A stretch of 13,428 bases of DNA, taken from positions 1 through 13,428 of the forward strand of contig CABUDJ010000058.1 in NCBI GenBank assembly GCA_902490325.1, read 5' to 3'. The notes beneath the pieces were generated by a model. The model did not search any database and had not been told where the DNA came from. It saw nothing but the letters and a program-made list of their open reading frames with translations. Shown piece by piece: positions 1-6,153 of the stretch; position 1 is the first letter of the stretch; every line of letters begins with the position of its first letter. The translations under genes were made by a program, and so were the position numbers. Source of the stretch: an uncultured Collinsella sp. Lineage in GTDB: Bacteria; Actinomycetota; Coriobacteriia; Coriobacteriales; Coriobacteriaceae.

Positions 1-1
1 T

Positions 2-508
2 CTCCACGGCACGAGCGAGGAAGTTCTCATGGCGGGCGTCGGCCACTTGGAGGGTACGAGCCTGCCGGTGGGCGGCATCTCGACGCATTGCGTGCTCACC
101 GCGCACTCGGGCATGCGCAACCTGAGCATGTTCGACGACATCCATTCGCTGGAGCCCGGCGACCTGGTGCTGCTGCACACCATGAACAAGACGCTCGCCT
201 ACAAGATGGTGGACTCCGAGGTGGTGCTGCCCGAGGAGATGGAGTCGCTGACCATCGAGCCCGGCGCCGACAAGGTGACGCTCGTCACCTGCACGCCCTA
301 CGGCGTGAACGACCATCGCCTGCTGGTGCATTGCATGCGCACCAAGTACAACAAGAAGGACGTCGACAAGCAAAAGTCGCTGGCCGGCCGCCACTGGGGC
401 AAGCGCGAGTTTGCCGTGCTTATCGTGGTCGTGGCCATTGTGCTGTTGCTGCTGGACATCGTGATCCACGCGGTCCGCAAGCGCCGCAAGGCCAAGGCCT
501 CGGCATAA
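2..508 (+). CDS. Class C (pilin-type) sortase, 5'-truncated by window edge
   Basis: Only the C-terminal 168 residues are inside the window; the frame is open from base 2, so the ATG at 29 is internal and not the start. Class C sortases are membrane transpeptidases that join pilin subunits through LPxTG-like signals. Visible motifs: GHLEGTSLPVGG just before the active site; the catalytic His in VLTAHSG (codon 104-106, family consensus LTGHxG); the catalytic Cys in TLVTC (codon 290-292); and the Arg nine residues later in NDHR (codon 317-319), the spacing expected for the family. A single hydrophobic segment (roughly codons 406-468) followed by a basic tail (RKRRKAK) gives the C-terminal membrane anchor typical of class C enzymes. 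The usual LLVRGxR after the Arg reads LLVHCMR here. The pilin genes it serves would be expected upstream, outside the window. Confidence 0.9.
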   Translation, partial: LHGTSEEVLMAGVGHLEGTSLPVGGISTHCVLTAHSGMRNLSMFDDIHSLEPGDLVLLHTMNKTLAYKMVDSEVVLPEEMESLTIEPGADKVTLVTCTPYGVNDHRLLVHCMRTKYNKKDVDKQKSLAGRHWGKREFAVLIVVVAIVLLLLDIVIHAVRKRRKAKASA

Positions 509-521
509 GACATTCTTCAGA

Positions 522-556
522 ACCACCACAAAGGGGACAGGCACCTTTGTGGTGGT
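522..556. repeat. REP-like palindrome (13-bp arms)
   Basis: Perfect inverted repeat 14 bp after the sortase stop: arms ACCACCACAAAGG (522-534) and its complement (544-556), with the 9-nt loop GGACAGGCA. It could act as the sortase transcript's terminator, but no T-run follows. Its core (CAAAGG, GGACA, CCTTTG) matches the hairpin at 10856-10888, so the two probably belong to one dispersed palindromic family. Confidence 0.7.
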
Positions 557-570
557 CGGGACTTCCAAAC

Positions 571-627
571 CATCACAACATTCGATGAAAATCGCGATTT
601 TGATGAAAAGCGTCGAATGTTGTGATG
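571..627. repeat. Nested palindrome with 15-bp perfect arms
   Basis: Arms CATCACAACATTCGA (571-585) and its exact reverse complement (613-627) enclose 27 nt. Inside lies a second, 14-bp perfect palindrome AAAATCGCGATTTT (588-601). GATGAAAA occurs twice (584-591 and 602-609). No gene is supported here. The element could be a mobile-element remnant, a structured RNA or a protein-binding site; the sequence alone does not decide. Confidence 0.7.
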
Positions 628-729
628 CTTTTCGCTGCGGGCGCGACGGTTTTCCTTGTGGGCAGTACGGTTCTCGTTGTGGACGCGACGGTTTTCGCTA
701 TGGACGGTGCGGTTTTCGCTACAAAACCG
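625..729. repeat. Degenerate 21-bp tandem array, five units
   Basis: Units start at 625, 646, 667, 688 and 709, exactly 21 bp apart. Each opens with a variant of ACGGTTTTC: ATGCTTTTC, ACGGTTTTC, ACGGTTCTC, ACGGTTTTC, GCGGTTTTC. Most continue with G-C/T-T-xTGGxC-like sequence. The array starts inside the right arm of the preceding palindrome. Because 21 is a multiple of three, the open frames across it encode seven-residue repeats (for example RCGRDGF), but these frames lack a ribosome site and do not look like real proteins. Confidence 0.65.
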
Positions 730-790
730 CCAGCCCGCCGCCTGTCAGCCGCCGCCCTCGTTACGTTTTCGCTGCATTTAGGTAAAGCAT

Positions 791-819
791 CTGCTCCAAG
801 CGGCGTTGCCTTGTATACT
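791..819 (+). promoter_or_regulatory. Probable gatCAB promoter
   Basis: A good -10 element TATACT lies at 814-819, 36 bp before the gatC start. The best -35 candidate at 17-bp spacing is CTGCTC (791-796), which is weak (3 of 6). The -10 call is the stronger part. Confidence 0.45.
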
Positions 820-854
820 AGAGCGGTTTAACTGTTATGCGGAAGGGAGCGCCT

Positions 855-1166
855 ATGGCACTCAGCGAGAAAGACGTGCGCGGCATCGCCGAGTACGCAA
901 AGATCGCACTGACCGATGACGAGCTCACCCAGATGACGTCCTACCTGAACGACGCCGTCCAGATGCTCGAGCCCGTCCTGCAATATGACTTACCCGACGT
1001 GGAGCCCACGTTCCATCCCATCGGAAGCCTGTCCAACGTGATGGGCGATGACCTGCGCGAGCCCGAGCGCGACCTGCCGCTCGACGTTGCGCTCGAAAAC
1101 GCCGGCAGCGCGCGCGACCGCTACTTCCGCGTGCCGTCCATTTTGGGAGAGGGGGAGAGCGAGTAA
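855..1166 (+). CDS. gatC: Asp/Glu-tRNA(Asn/Gln) amidotransferase subunit C
   Basis: 103-residue small subunit of GatCAB, the cytoplasmic enzyme that converts Glu-tRNA(Gln) to Gln-tRNA(Gln) and/or Asp-tRNA(Asn) to Asn-tRNA(Asn). GatC wraps around GatA and helps assemble it with GatB. Family features: the N-terminal helix with VRGIAEYAKIALTDDEL, a middle region (MLEPVLQYDLPDVEPTFHP) matching the usual L..V..LDT..V.PT pattern, and the late LREPERDLPLDVALENA stretch, ending in the FRVPSIL block. Length is normal for GatC. I chose ATG 855 over the in-frame ATG 837 because AGGGAG (844-849) sits 5 nt before 855. The stop overlaps the gatA start by one base, which suggests translational coupling. Confidence 0.93.
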   Translation: MALSEKDVRGIAEYAKIALTDDELTQMTSYLNDAVQMLEPVLQYDLPDVEPTFHPIGSLSNVMGDDLREPERDLPLDVALENAGSARDRYFRVPSILGEGESE

Positions 1167-2699
1167 TGGCGCTAAGCTTCGATTCCCTTACCGCCGCCCA
1201 GATCGCCGCGGGCGTTGCCGCCGGCGACTTTACCGCTACCGAGGTGGCCCAGGCCTCCCTTGCCGCTATCGAGGCGCGCGAGGGCGGGGTCCAGGCATTC
1301 CTGCAGGTGGTGCCCGAGCTCGCGCTCGAGGCCGCTGCGCGCGTGGATGCCGACCGCGCCGCAGGCAAGCCGCTGCCCCCGCTTGCAGGCGTGCCGCTGG
1401 CCATCAAGGACAACATGAACCTCGTGGGCACGCACACTACCTGCGCTTCCCGCATGCTCGAGAACTACCAGAGTGTTTACACCGCCACCTGCGTCCAACG
1501 CATGCTCGACGCCGGCTGCTTGCCCATGGGCAAGGCCAACATGGACGAGTTCGCCTTTGGCAGCTCTACCGAGAGCTCGGCGTTCCATCGCACCAACAAC
1601 CCCTGGGATACCGAGCGCGTGCCCGGCGGCTCCTCGGGCGGCTCCGCTGCAGCCGTCGCCGCGGGCGAAGTCGCGCTCTCACTGGGCTCGGACACCGGCG
1701 GCTCCCGGGCGTCAGGACGCAGGTGGCCGCCAGCCGGCGTCGCTGTGCGGCGTGGTGGGCTTTAAGCCCACGTATGGCGCCGTGAGCCGTTACGGCGTGG
1801 TTGCCTTTGGCTCGTCGCTCGATCAGGTGGGCCCCTTTGGCCGCACGGTCGAGGATGTCGCGCTGGCCATGAACGCGCTTACCGGCGCGGGCCACGATCC
1901 GTACGACTGCACCAGCCAGGATTGCGCCGTCGACTTTACCGAGCATCTCAACGACAGCATAGAGGGCAAGCGCGTGGGCATCATCCCCGCGTTTATGGAG
2001 GCCGAGGGCCTGACGCCCGAGGTCAAGGCCGCTGTTCAGTGCGCCGCTCAGGAGCTGCAGAACCAGGGTGCCGAGCTGGTCGAGGTCGACCTGCCGCACC
2101 TGGACGCCGCCATCGCCGCATACTACGTCATCGGCCCGGCCGAGGCGTTCTCCAACCTGGCCCGCTTCGACGGCATTCGCTATGGCTATCAGGAGGAGGG
2201 CTGCGCCAACCTGTCCGACCAGAGCTCGCTTTCGCGCGCCCACGGCTTTGGCGCCGAGGCCAAGCGCCGTCAGATGCTCGGCGCCTACCTGCTGAGCTCG
2301 GGCGTGTACGACAAGTACTACTACGCCGCGCAAAAGGCCCGCACGCTCATCACGCAGGACTACGATGCCGCGTATGCCAAGGTGGACACCATCCTCATGC
2401 CCGCCTCGCCGCGCACGGCCTTTAAGTTTGGCGAGATCAGCGACCCAACGCAGATGTACCTCTCCGACCTGTACACCATCTCGCTCAACATTTGCGGCAA
2501 CGGTGGCATCTCGGTGCCGCTGGGCTTGGGCGAGGATACTCAGTTGCCCGTTTCTGCCCAGCTGGTGGGTCCGGCCTTTAAGGACCGTCAGCTGCTCACG
2601 TTTGCCCGCGCCCTGGAGCGCGGCTTTGCCGATGCCGCCACGGGTACGCCCGCACTTTCCGTCGCGCCCGATTTTGCCGGGAAGGGAGGCGAGCTGTAA
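1166..2699 (+). pseudogene. gatA: Asp/Glu-tRNA(Asn/Gln) amidotransferase subunit A, frameshifted
   Basis: GatA is the amidase subunit that releases ammonia from glutamine for tRNA-bound Glu/Asp amidation. The reading frame is split. The first part (1166 onward) carries all three catalytic residues: Lys81 in PLAIKDN, cis-Ser156 in PGGSSGGS and nucleophile Ser180 in GSDTGGS, each offset by two from S. aureus GatA. After codon 180 (1703-1705) the frame turns to nonsense and stops at 1763-1765. The normal continuation, RQPASLCGVVGFKPTYG, resumes in another frame at 1728 and runs to the stop at 2697-2699. Joined across the lesion the protein would be about 504 residues, close to full GatA length, and both parts look well conserved. 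So the break is recent or is a sequence error. Read as given, there is no active GatA. Its last base overlaps the gatB start. Confidence 0.9.
1706..1727. other. Frameshifting insertion in gatA
   Basis: Between the nucleophile Ser codon (TCC, 1703-1705) and CGC CAG CCG GCG (Arg-Gln-Pro-Ala, 1728-1739), GatA proteins have a single Ile or Val codon. Here there are 22 bases, a net gain of 19, giving the +1 frame change. Bases 1715-1727 (GGACGCAGGTGGC) are the exact reverse complement of 1484-1496 in the same gene. Bases 1706-1716 are also the reverse complement of 2009-2019, an 11-mer match that is less convincing on its own. No transposon ends are present; flanking GGCGGC (1697-1702) and GCCGCC (1726-1731) can pair. 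Confidence 0.75.
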
Positions 2700-4375
2700 T
2701 GAAGGAGCTTTCCGAGGTCCTGCAGGATTGGGAGGCCGTGATCGGTCTGGAGATCCATACCGAGCTCACCGCACTCGATACCAAGATGTTCTGCAACTGC
2801 AAGCTCAGCCACGATGACGAGCCCAACGCTAACGTGTGCCCGGTGTGCCTGGGCCTGCCCGGTGCTCTGCCGGTGCCCAACAAGCGCGCCATCGAGAGCA
2901 TCGTCAAGGCCGGTCTTGCGACCAACTGCGAGATTCAGCGCCACTCGATGTTCTACCGCAAGCACTACTTCTATCCCGATATGGCCAAGAACTTCCAGAC
3001 CACGCAGGGTCCGGTCGCCTTTGCCATGTACGGCCACCTTGATCTGGATGTGACCGGTCGTGGCGCCGCCGAGCGCCCCGACTGCGCGTTTGGCGAGGCC
3101 GAGGCCCAGAGCCTGGCAAGCGCCTCGGCCAACGCCGAGGGCTTGTCCACGTCCATGACGTCGACCATGCGCGAGGGCAACCAGCGCGCCGGCCACCTGG
3201 CCAGCTATGACGCGTCCAGCCTGCAGATGCCCGAGCGTCGCGAGGACGGTTCCTACACGGTGCCCATCCGCATCCTGCGCATCCACATGGAGGAGGACGC
3301 CGCCAAGATGGTGCACGTGGGCGGTGCTGAGGGCCGCATTACCGCCGCGGCCGAGTCGCTCGTCGACTACAACCGTTGCGGCACGCCGCTCATCGAGCTC
3401 GTCACCGAGCCCGATCTGCGTACGCCCGAGGAAGCGCGTCTGTTTATGGAAAAGCTCCGTCGCATCTTTGTGACGCTGGGCATTTCGGACTGCTCCATGG
3501 AGAAGGGCTCCATGCGCTGCGACGGCAACGTGTCGCTGCGCCGTCGCGGTGAGACCAAGCTGGGCACCAAGACCGAGCTCAAGAACCTCAACTCGTTTAA
3601 GAGTCTGCATGACGGCCTTGCCTACGAGATTTGCCGCCAGGCCGAGGTGCTCGAGGAGGGTGGCATCATCTATCAGGAGACCCGCCACTGGGAGCCCAGC
3701 CGCAAGCGCACCGTGGTCATGCGCGTTAAGGAGACGGCCGACGACTATCGTCTGTTCCCCGATCCCGATCTGGCGCCCTTCGATCTGGACGACGAGTTCA
3801 TCGACCGCTGCCGTGGCGAGATTCCCGAGCTGCCCGATGCCAAGCGCGCCCGTTTTGAGGCCGACTTTGGCATTAAGGCTGCCGATGCCGAGCAAATCGC
3901 GGGCGACCCCGAGTTTGCCGACTTCTTTGAGGCCGCTGCTGCCGGTATGGCTGGCAAGGAGGCCCAGACGGTTGCAAACTTGCTGGTCAACGAGATGATC
4001 GCCTACCTTAAGGGTGCGGGCGTGTCGCTCGCCGAGTCCGGCATTGCGCCGGCTCAGGTGGCGGCGCTCGCCAAGCTGCTGGCGACCGATGCCATCAGCT
4101 CCAACCAGGCTCACGAGGTCTTTGAGGCCATGGCCCAGACCGGCGACGACCCCAACAAGATCGTCGACGAGCGCGGTATGCGTCAGGTGAGCGATGCCGG
4201 CGCGCTGCAGCCGATCGTGGACGAGGTGCTGGCAAACTGTGCCGAGCAGGCGCAGCAGTATCGTGACGGCAACCAGAAGGTCATCGGCTTTTTGGTGGGC
4301 CAGTGCATGAAGGCGAGCCGCGGCAAGGGCAACCCCAAGCTCTTCAATGAGTTGCTGAGAACGTCGCTCTCGTAA
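2699..4375 (+). CDS. gatB: Asp/Glu-tRNA(Asn/Gln) amidotransferase subunit B
   Basis: 558-residue GatB, the subunit that binds the misacylated tRNA, activates the Glu/Asp side chain with ATP and receives ammonia channelled from GatA. Motifs in order: EVxxGLEIHTELTALDTKMFCNC (residues 12-34) and NVCPVCLGLPGALPVPN (45-61). The cysteines 32, 34, 47 and 50 form the likely zinc site. YRKHYFYPDMAKNFQ (86-100) and RIHMEEDAAKM (194-204) follow, then NRCGTPLIELVTEPD (225-239), and a C-terminal GatB/YqeY helical domain from about residue 405. It is longer than the usual 475-500 residues. The extra length sits around residues 115-185, between the PDMxKNFQ and HxEED blocks, rich in Ala/Ser and reading like a lineage insert. 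The ATG overlaps the gatA stop. No terminator separates it from gatCA, so polarity from the gatA lesion could lower its expression. Confidence 0.95.
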   Translation: MKELSEVLQDWEAVIGLEIHTELTALDTKMFCNCKLSHDDEPNANVCPVCLGLPGALPVPNKRAIESIVKAGLATNCEIQRHSMFYRKHYFYPDMAKNFQTTQGPVAFAMYGHLDLDVTGRGAAERPDCAFGEAEAQSLASASANAEGLSTSMTSTMREGNQRAGHLASYDASSLQMPERREDGSYTVPIRILRIHMEEDAAKMVHVGGAEGRITAAAESLVDYNRCGTPLIELVTEPDLRTPEEARLFMEKLRRIFVTLGISDCSMEKGSMRCDGNVSLRRRGETKLGTKTELKNLNSFKSLHDGLAYEICRQAEVLEEGGIIYQETRHWEPSRKRTVVMRVKETADDYRLFPDPDLAPFDLDDEFIDRCRGEIPELPDAKRARFEADFGIKAADAEQIAGDPEFADFFEAAAAGMAGKEAQTVANLLVNEMIAYLKGAGVSLAESGIAPAQVAALAKLLATDAISSNQAHEVFEAMAQTGDDPNKIVDERGMRQVSDAGALQPIVDEVLANCAEQAQQYRDGNQKVIGFLVGQCMKASRGKGNPKLFNELLRTSLS

Positions 4376-4378
4376 GCG

Positions 4379-4521
4379 GGAACCCGGGAGCCCCGGCAGG
4401 GCGGGTGCTTCCTCAAAATTTCAAACAGTCCTGCGCAAGACGAAGGCCACATTAAGTGGCCTTCTTTGCGTGCGGAACTCATTTTGAGCAAGCACCCGCC
4501 CTGCCGGGGCTCCCGGGTTCC
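4379..4521. repeat. 41-bp near-perfect inverted repeat enclosing a terminator
   Basis: Arms 4379-4419 and 4481-4521 are reverse complements with a single mismatch (C4411 against C4489). The first 32 bp (GGAACCCGGGAGCCCCGGCA onward) are perfect and extremely GC-rich; the last 8 bp (CTCAAAAT) are also perfect. The 61-nt interior holds its own hairpin. The left arm begins 4 bp after the gatB stop. The whole unit can fold into one long stem and would be a strong barrier in RNA. There is no target-site duplication that I can see. Confidence 0.8.
4442..4467. terminator. Terminator hairpin inside the large inverted repeat
   Basis: Stem GAAGGCCAC (4442-4450), loop ATTAA, stem GTGGCCTTC (4456-4464), followed by TTT. 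This is the first intrinsic terminator candidate after gatB. Confidence 0.65.
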
Positions 4522-4567
4522 GTGACGACTCGGCCGTTCGGGTCAGGCGGGCTGATAGAAAGATGGT

Positions 4568-4598
4568 GACGGAGGCGCAAGTAGCGCCTCCGTCTTTT
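4568..4598 (+). terminator. Strong intrinsic terminator
   Basis: An 11-bp perfect stem GACGGAGGCGC (4568-4578) / GCGCCTCCGTC (4584-4594), loop AAGTA, then TTTT. It lies 193 nt after the gatB stop, so either it is a back-up terminator for the gat transcript or it ends a short RNA starting after the large inverted repeat. It also insulates the ATPase gene promoter. Confidence 0.85.
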
Positions 4599-4629
4599 GA
4601 ATGTGATGAAAGTGTGGCGAAACGAGCTT

Positions 4630-4705
4630 AAAACTTCCGTAAATGTGATAAACATCACGTTTTCCATGGGGTAAAATGTGGCAAATATCACGTTTTCGGA
4701 AGTTT
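4630..4705 (+). promoter_or_regulatory. Promoter embedded in duplicated dyad operators (AAA ATPase gene)
   Basis: Two related 24-bp blocks start at 4642 and 4675, 33 bp apart, with 20 of 24 bases identical. Each contains a dyad: TGTGATAAACATCACG in the first and TGTGGCAAATATCACG in the second, of the TGTGA-N6-TCAC form used by CRP/FNR-family regulators. A 9-bp inverted repeat, AAACTTCCG (4631-4639) and CGGAAGTTT (4697-4705), brackets both. A promoter fits inside: -35 TAAACA (4649-4654), 17-bp spacer, -10 TAAAAT (4672-4677). A bound protein would therefore probably repress. A partial third block (AATGTGATG) lies at 4600. The promoter and the regulator class are inferred. Confidence 0.5.
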
Positions 4706-4724
4706 CTTTGCGGGAGGTTCGGTC

Positions 4725-6089
4725 ATGCAGCGAGATATCATTGCCAAGCTTAACGCTTGGAAAGCGTCGGAATATCGTAAGCCGCTTATCCTTAAGGGGG
4801 CGCGCCAGGTTGGAAAGACGTGGGCGCTTAAGGAGTTCGGCCGAACCTCGTACCTCAATTTTGTGTATCTGACGCTCGAGGAGCCGTCACCTGGGGTACA
4901 GAGCGAGTACGCTCAGTTTTTCGAAGGTACGCGCGATCCTCGACGGATCATCTCAAATCTTTCCCTGGCACTTGGACAGCCTATCGATCCCGGCGAAACG
5001 CTGCTTATTATTGATGAGATCCAGGATTGTCCTTCTGCAGTCGGCGCCCTTAAATACTTCTGTGACGAGGCCTCCGAGTATCACGTCGCATGCGCAGGGT
5101 CTTTGTTGGGCGTTCGCTTGTCCCGTGAGACCAGCGCTTTTCCGGTGGGAAAGGTCGAGTTCATGGAGATGCGCCCCATGAGCTTTTCCGAGTTTCTGAA
5201 AGCCGAGGGCGCTGCAAACTACGACGAATACCTTGGCGGCCTGGATCAGATCGAGACAGTGCCCGATTTCTTCCATGTCCGTCTCGTCGAGCATCTTCGT
5301 CGTTATTTTGCATGCGGCGGCATGCCAGAGGCTCTTGGCCGGTGGGTGGAGACGGGCGATATCGTTCAGGTCGATAAGGTGTTGTCTGATCTCTTGGATT
5401 CCTACGAGCGCGATTTTGCCAAGCATGGTGGCCGTGCGCAGTTCGCCAAGCTTTCGCAAATATGGAACTCGATTCCAGCTCAGTTGGCGCGCGAGAACAA
5501 AAAGTTCGTTTGGGGTGCGGTGCGCGAGGGGGCTCGTGCTCGAGAATACGAGGATGCTCTGGAATGGCTTGCCGATGCTGGGCTCATCACGGCGGTTCGC
5601 CTTAATGCTGCCGGTGGTGTGCCGCTCTCTGCGTACGATGACCTCAAGGCATTTAAAGTCTACTGTCTTGATGTCGGCTTGCTGCGCCGCATGGCAAGGC
5701 TGGATGCGTCCGCTTTTGCCATCTCGGATGCGCTTTTTTCGGAGTTCAAAGGTTCGTTCGCCGAGAACTATGTGCTTCAGGCATTACTTTCACAGTTAGA
5801 TGCTGCTCCGCGTTATTGGACAAACGAGAAGCCGAAGCACGAAGTCGATTTTTTGATTCAAGTCGGAAACGAAATCGTTCCCGTCGAGGTCAAATCGGGA
5901 GAGGTCGTTCATTCCAAGAGCCTTAAGTACTATGCCGACAAGCATGCGGAGACGACTCCATTGAGGGTCCGCTACTCACTTAAGAACCTAAAGCTCGACG
6001 ACGGGGTGCTCAACATTCCGTTGTATTTGGCTGATCGATCTGTCCCTCTTATCAAAAAGGCGCTTGATTGTGCGCATCTTGACGTTTAG
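4725..6089 (+). CDS. AAA ATPase with C-terminal DUF4143 / PD-(D/E)xK-like region
   Basis: 454 residues, of the AAA_14 plus DUF4143 type. Walker A is GARQVGKT (residues 25-32), Walker B LLIIDE (93-98), and a sensor-like AGSLLG at 124-129 is followed by VEFMEMRPMSFSEFL, a hallmark of this family. The C-terminal part has HEVDFLI ... VPVEVKSG, with Asp375, Glu388 and Lys390 in the spacing of a PD-(D/E)xK nuclease core. The family's cellular role is unsettled; members are common in gut bacteria as single genes. The start at ATG 4725 has GGGAGG at 4712-4717, 7 nt upstream. The gene stands alone between terminators and the convergent AraC gene. Its codons look less G/C-biased than the gat genes, a hint of horizontal origin that I judged by eye only. 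ATPase assignment is solid; nuclease activity is inference. Confidence 0.88.
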   Translation: MQRDIIAKLNAWKASEYRKPLILKGARQVGKTWALKEFGRTSYLNFVYLTLEEPSPGVQSEYAQFFEGTRDPRRIISNLSLALGQPIDPGETLLIIDEIQDCPSAVGALKYFCDEASEYHVACAGSLLGVRLSRETSAFPVGKVEFMEMRPMSFSEFLKAEGAANYDEYLGGLDQIETVPDFFHVRLVEHLRRYFACGGMPEALGRWVETGDIVQVDKVLSDLLDSYERDFAKHGGRAQFAKLSQIWNSIPAQLARENKKFVWGAVREGARAREYEDALEWLADAGLITAVRLNAAGGVPLSAYDDLKAFKVYCLDVGLLRRMARLDASAFAISDALFSEFKGSFAENYVLQALLSQLDAAPRYWTNEKPKHEVDFLIQVGNEIVPVEVKSGEVVHSKSLKYYADKHAETTPLRVRYSLKNLKLDDGVLNIPLYLADRSVPLIKKALDCAHLDV

Positions 6090-6153
6090 ATCCCGGGTGA
6101 GCTGACGGGCGGCGGCTAATTAATCGCTCCGTTACGGCCAGGGAGCTTGGGCC

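Noticed and set aside
625..729. CRISPR array
   Set aside because: Units are contiguous 21-bp degenerate copies with no spacers of independent sequence and no cas genes nearby.
549..785. Small Cys/Arg/Gly-rich protein with seven-residue repeats
   Set aside because: The repeats follow automatically from the 21-bp DNA array, other frames show them too, there is no ribosome-binding site, and the frame runs into the nested palindrome.
1690..1745. Programmed ribosomal frameshift or intein/intron in gatA
   Set aside because: Nineteen extra bases with no slippery site or suitable spacing do not suit recoding, and the insert is far too short for an intron or intein. A mutation or sequence error is simpler.
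2588..4114. A long open frame (508 codons) on the minus strand
   Set aside because: It lies entirely antisense to gatB and the end of gatA, which are clear homologues. Its composition (His/Leu/Gly/Arg-rich) is the usual mirror of G/C-ending codons; no motif or ribosome site supports it.
4521..4567. tRNA-like segment containing GGGTTCC and GTTCGGGTC
   Set aside because: The T-arm-like words do not sit in a cloverleaf; acceptor and anticodon stems are missing.
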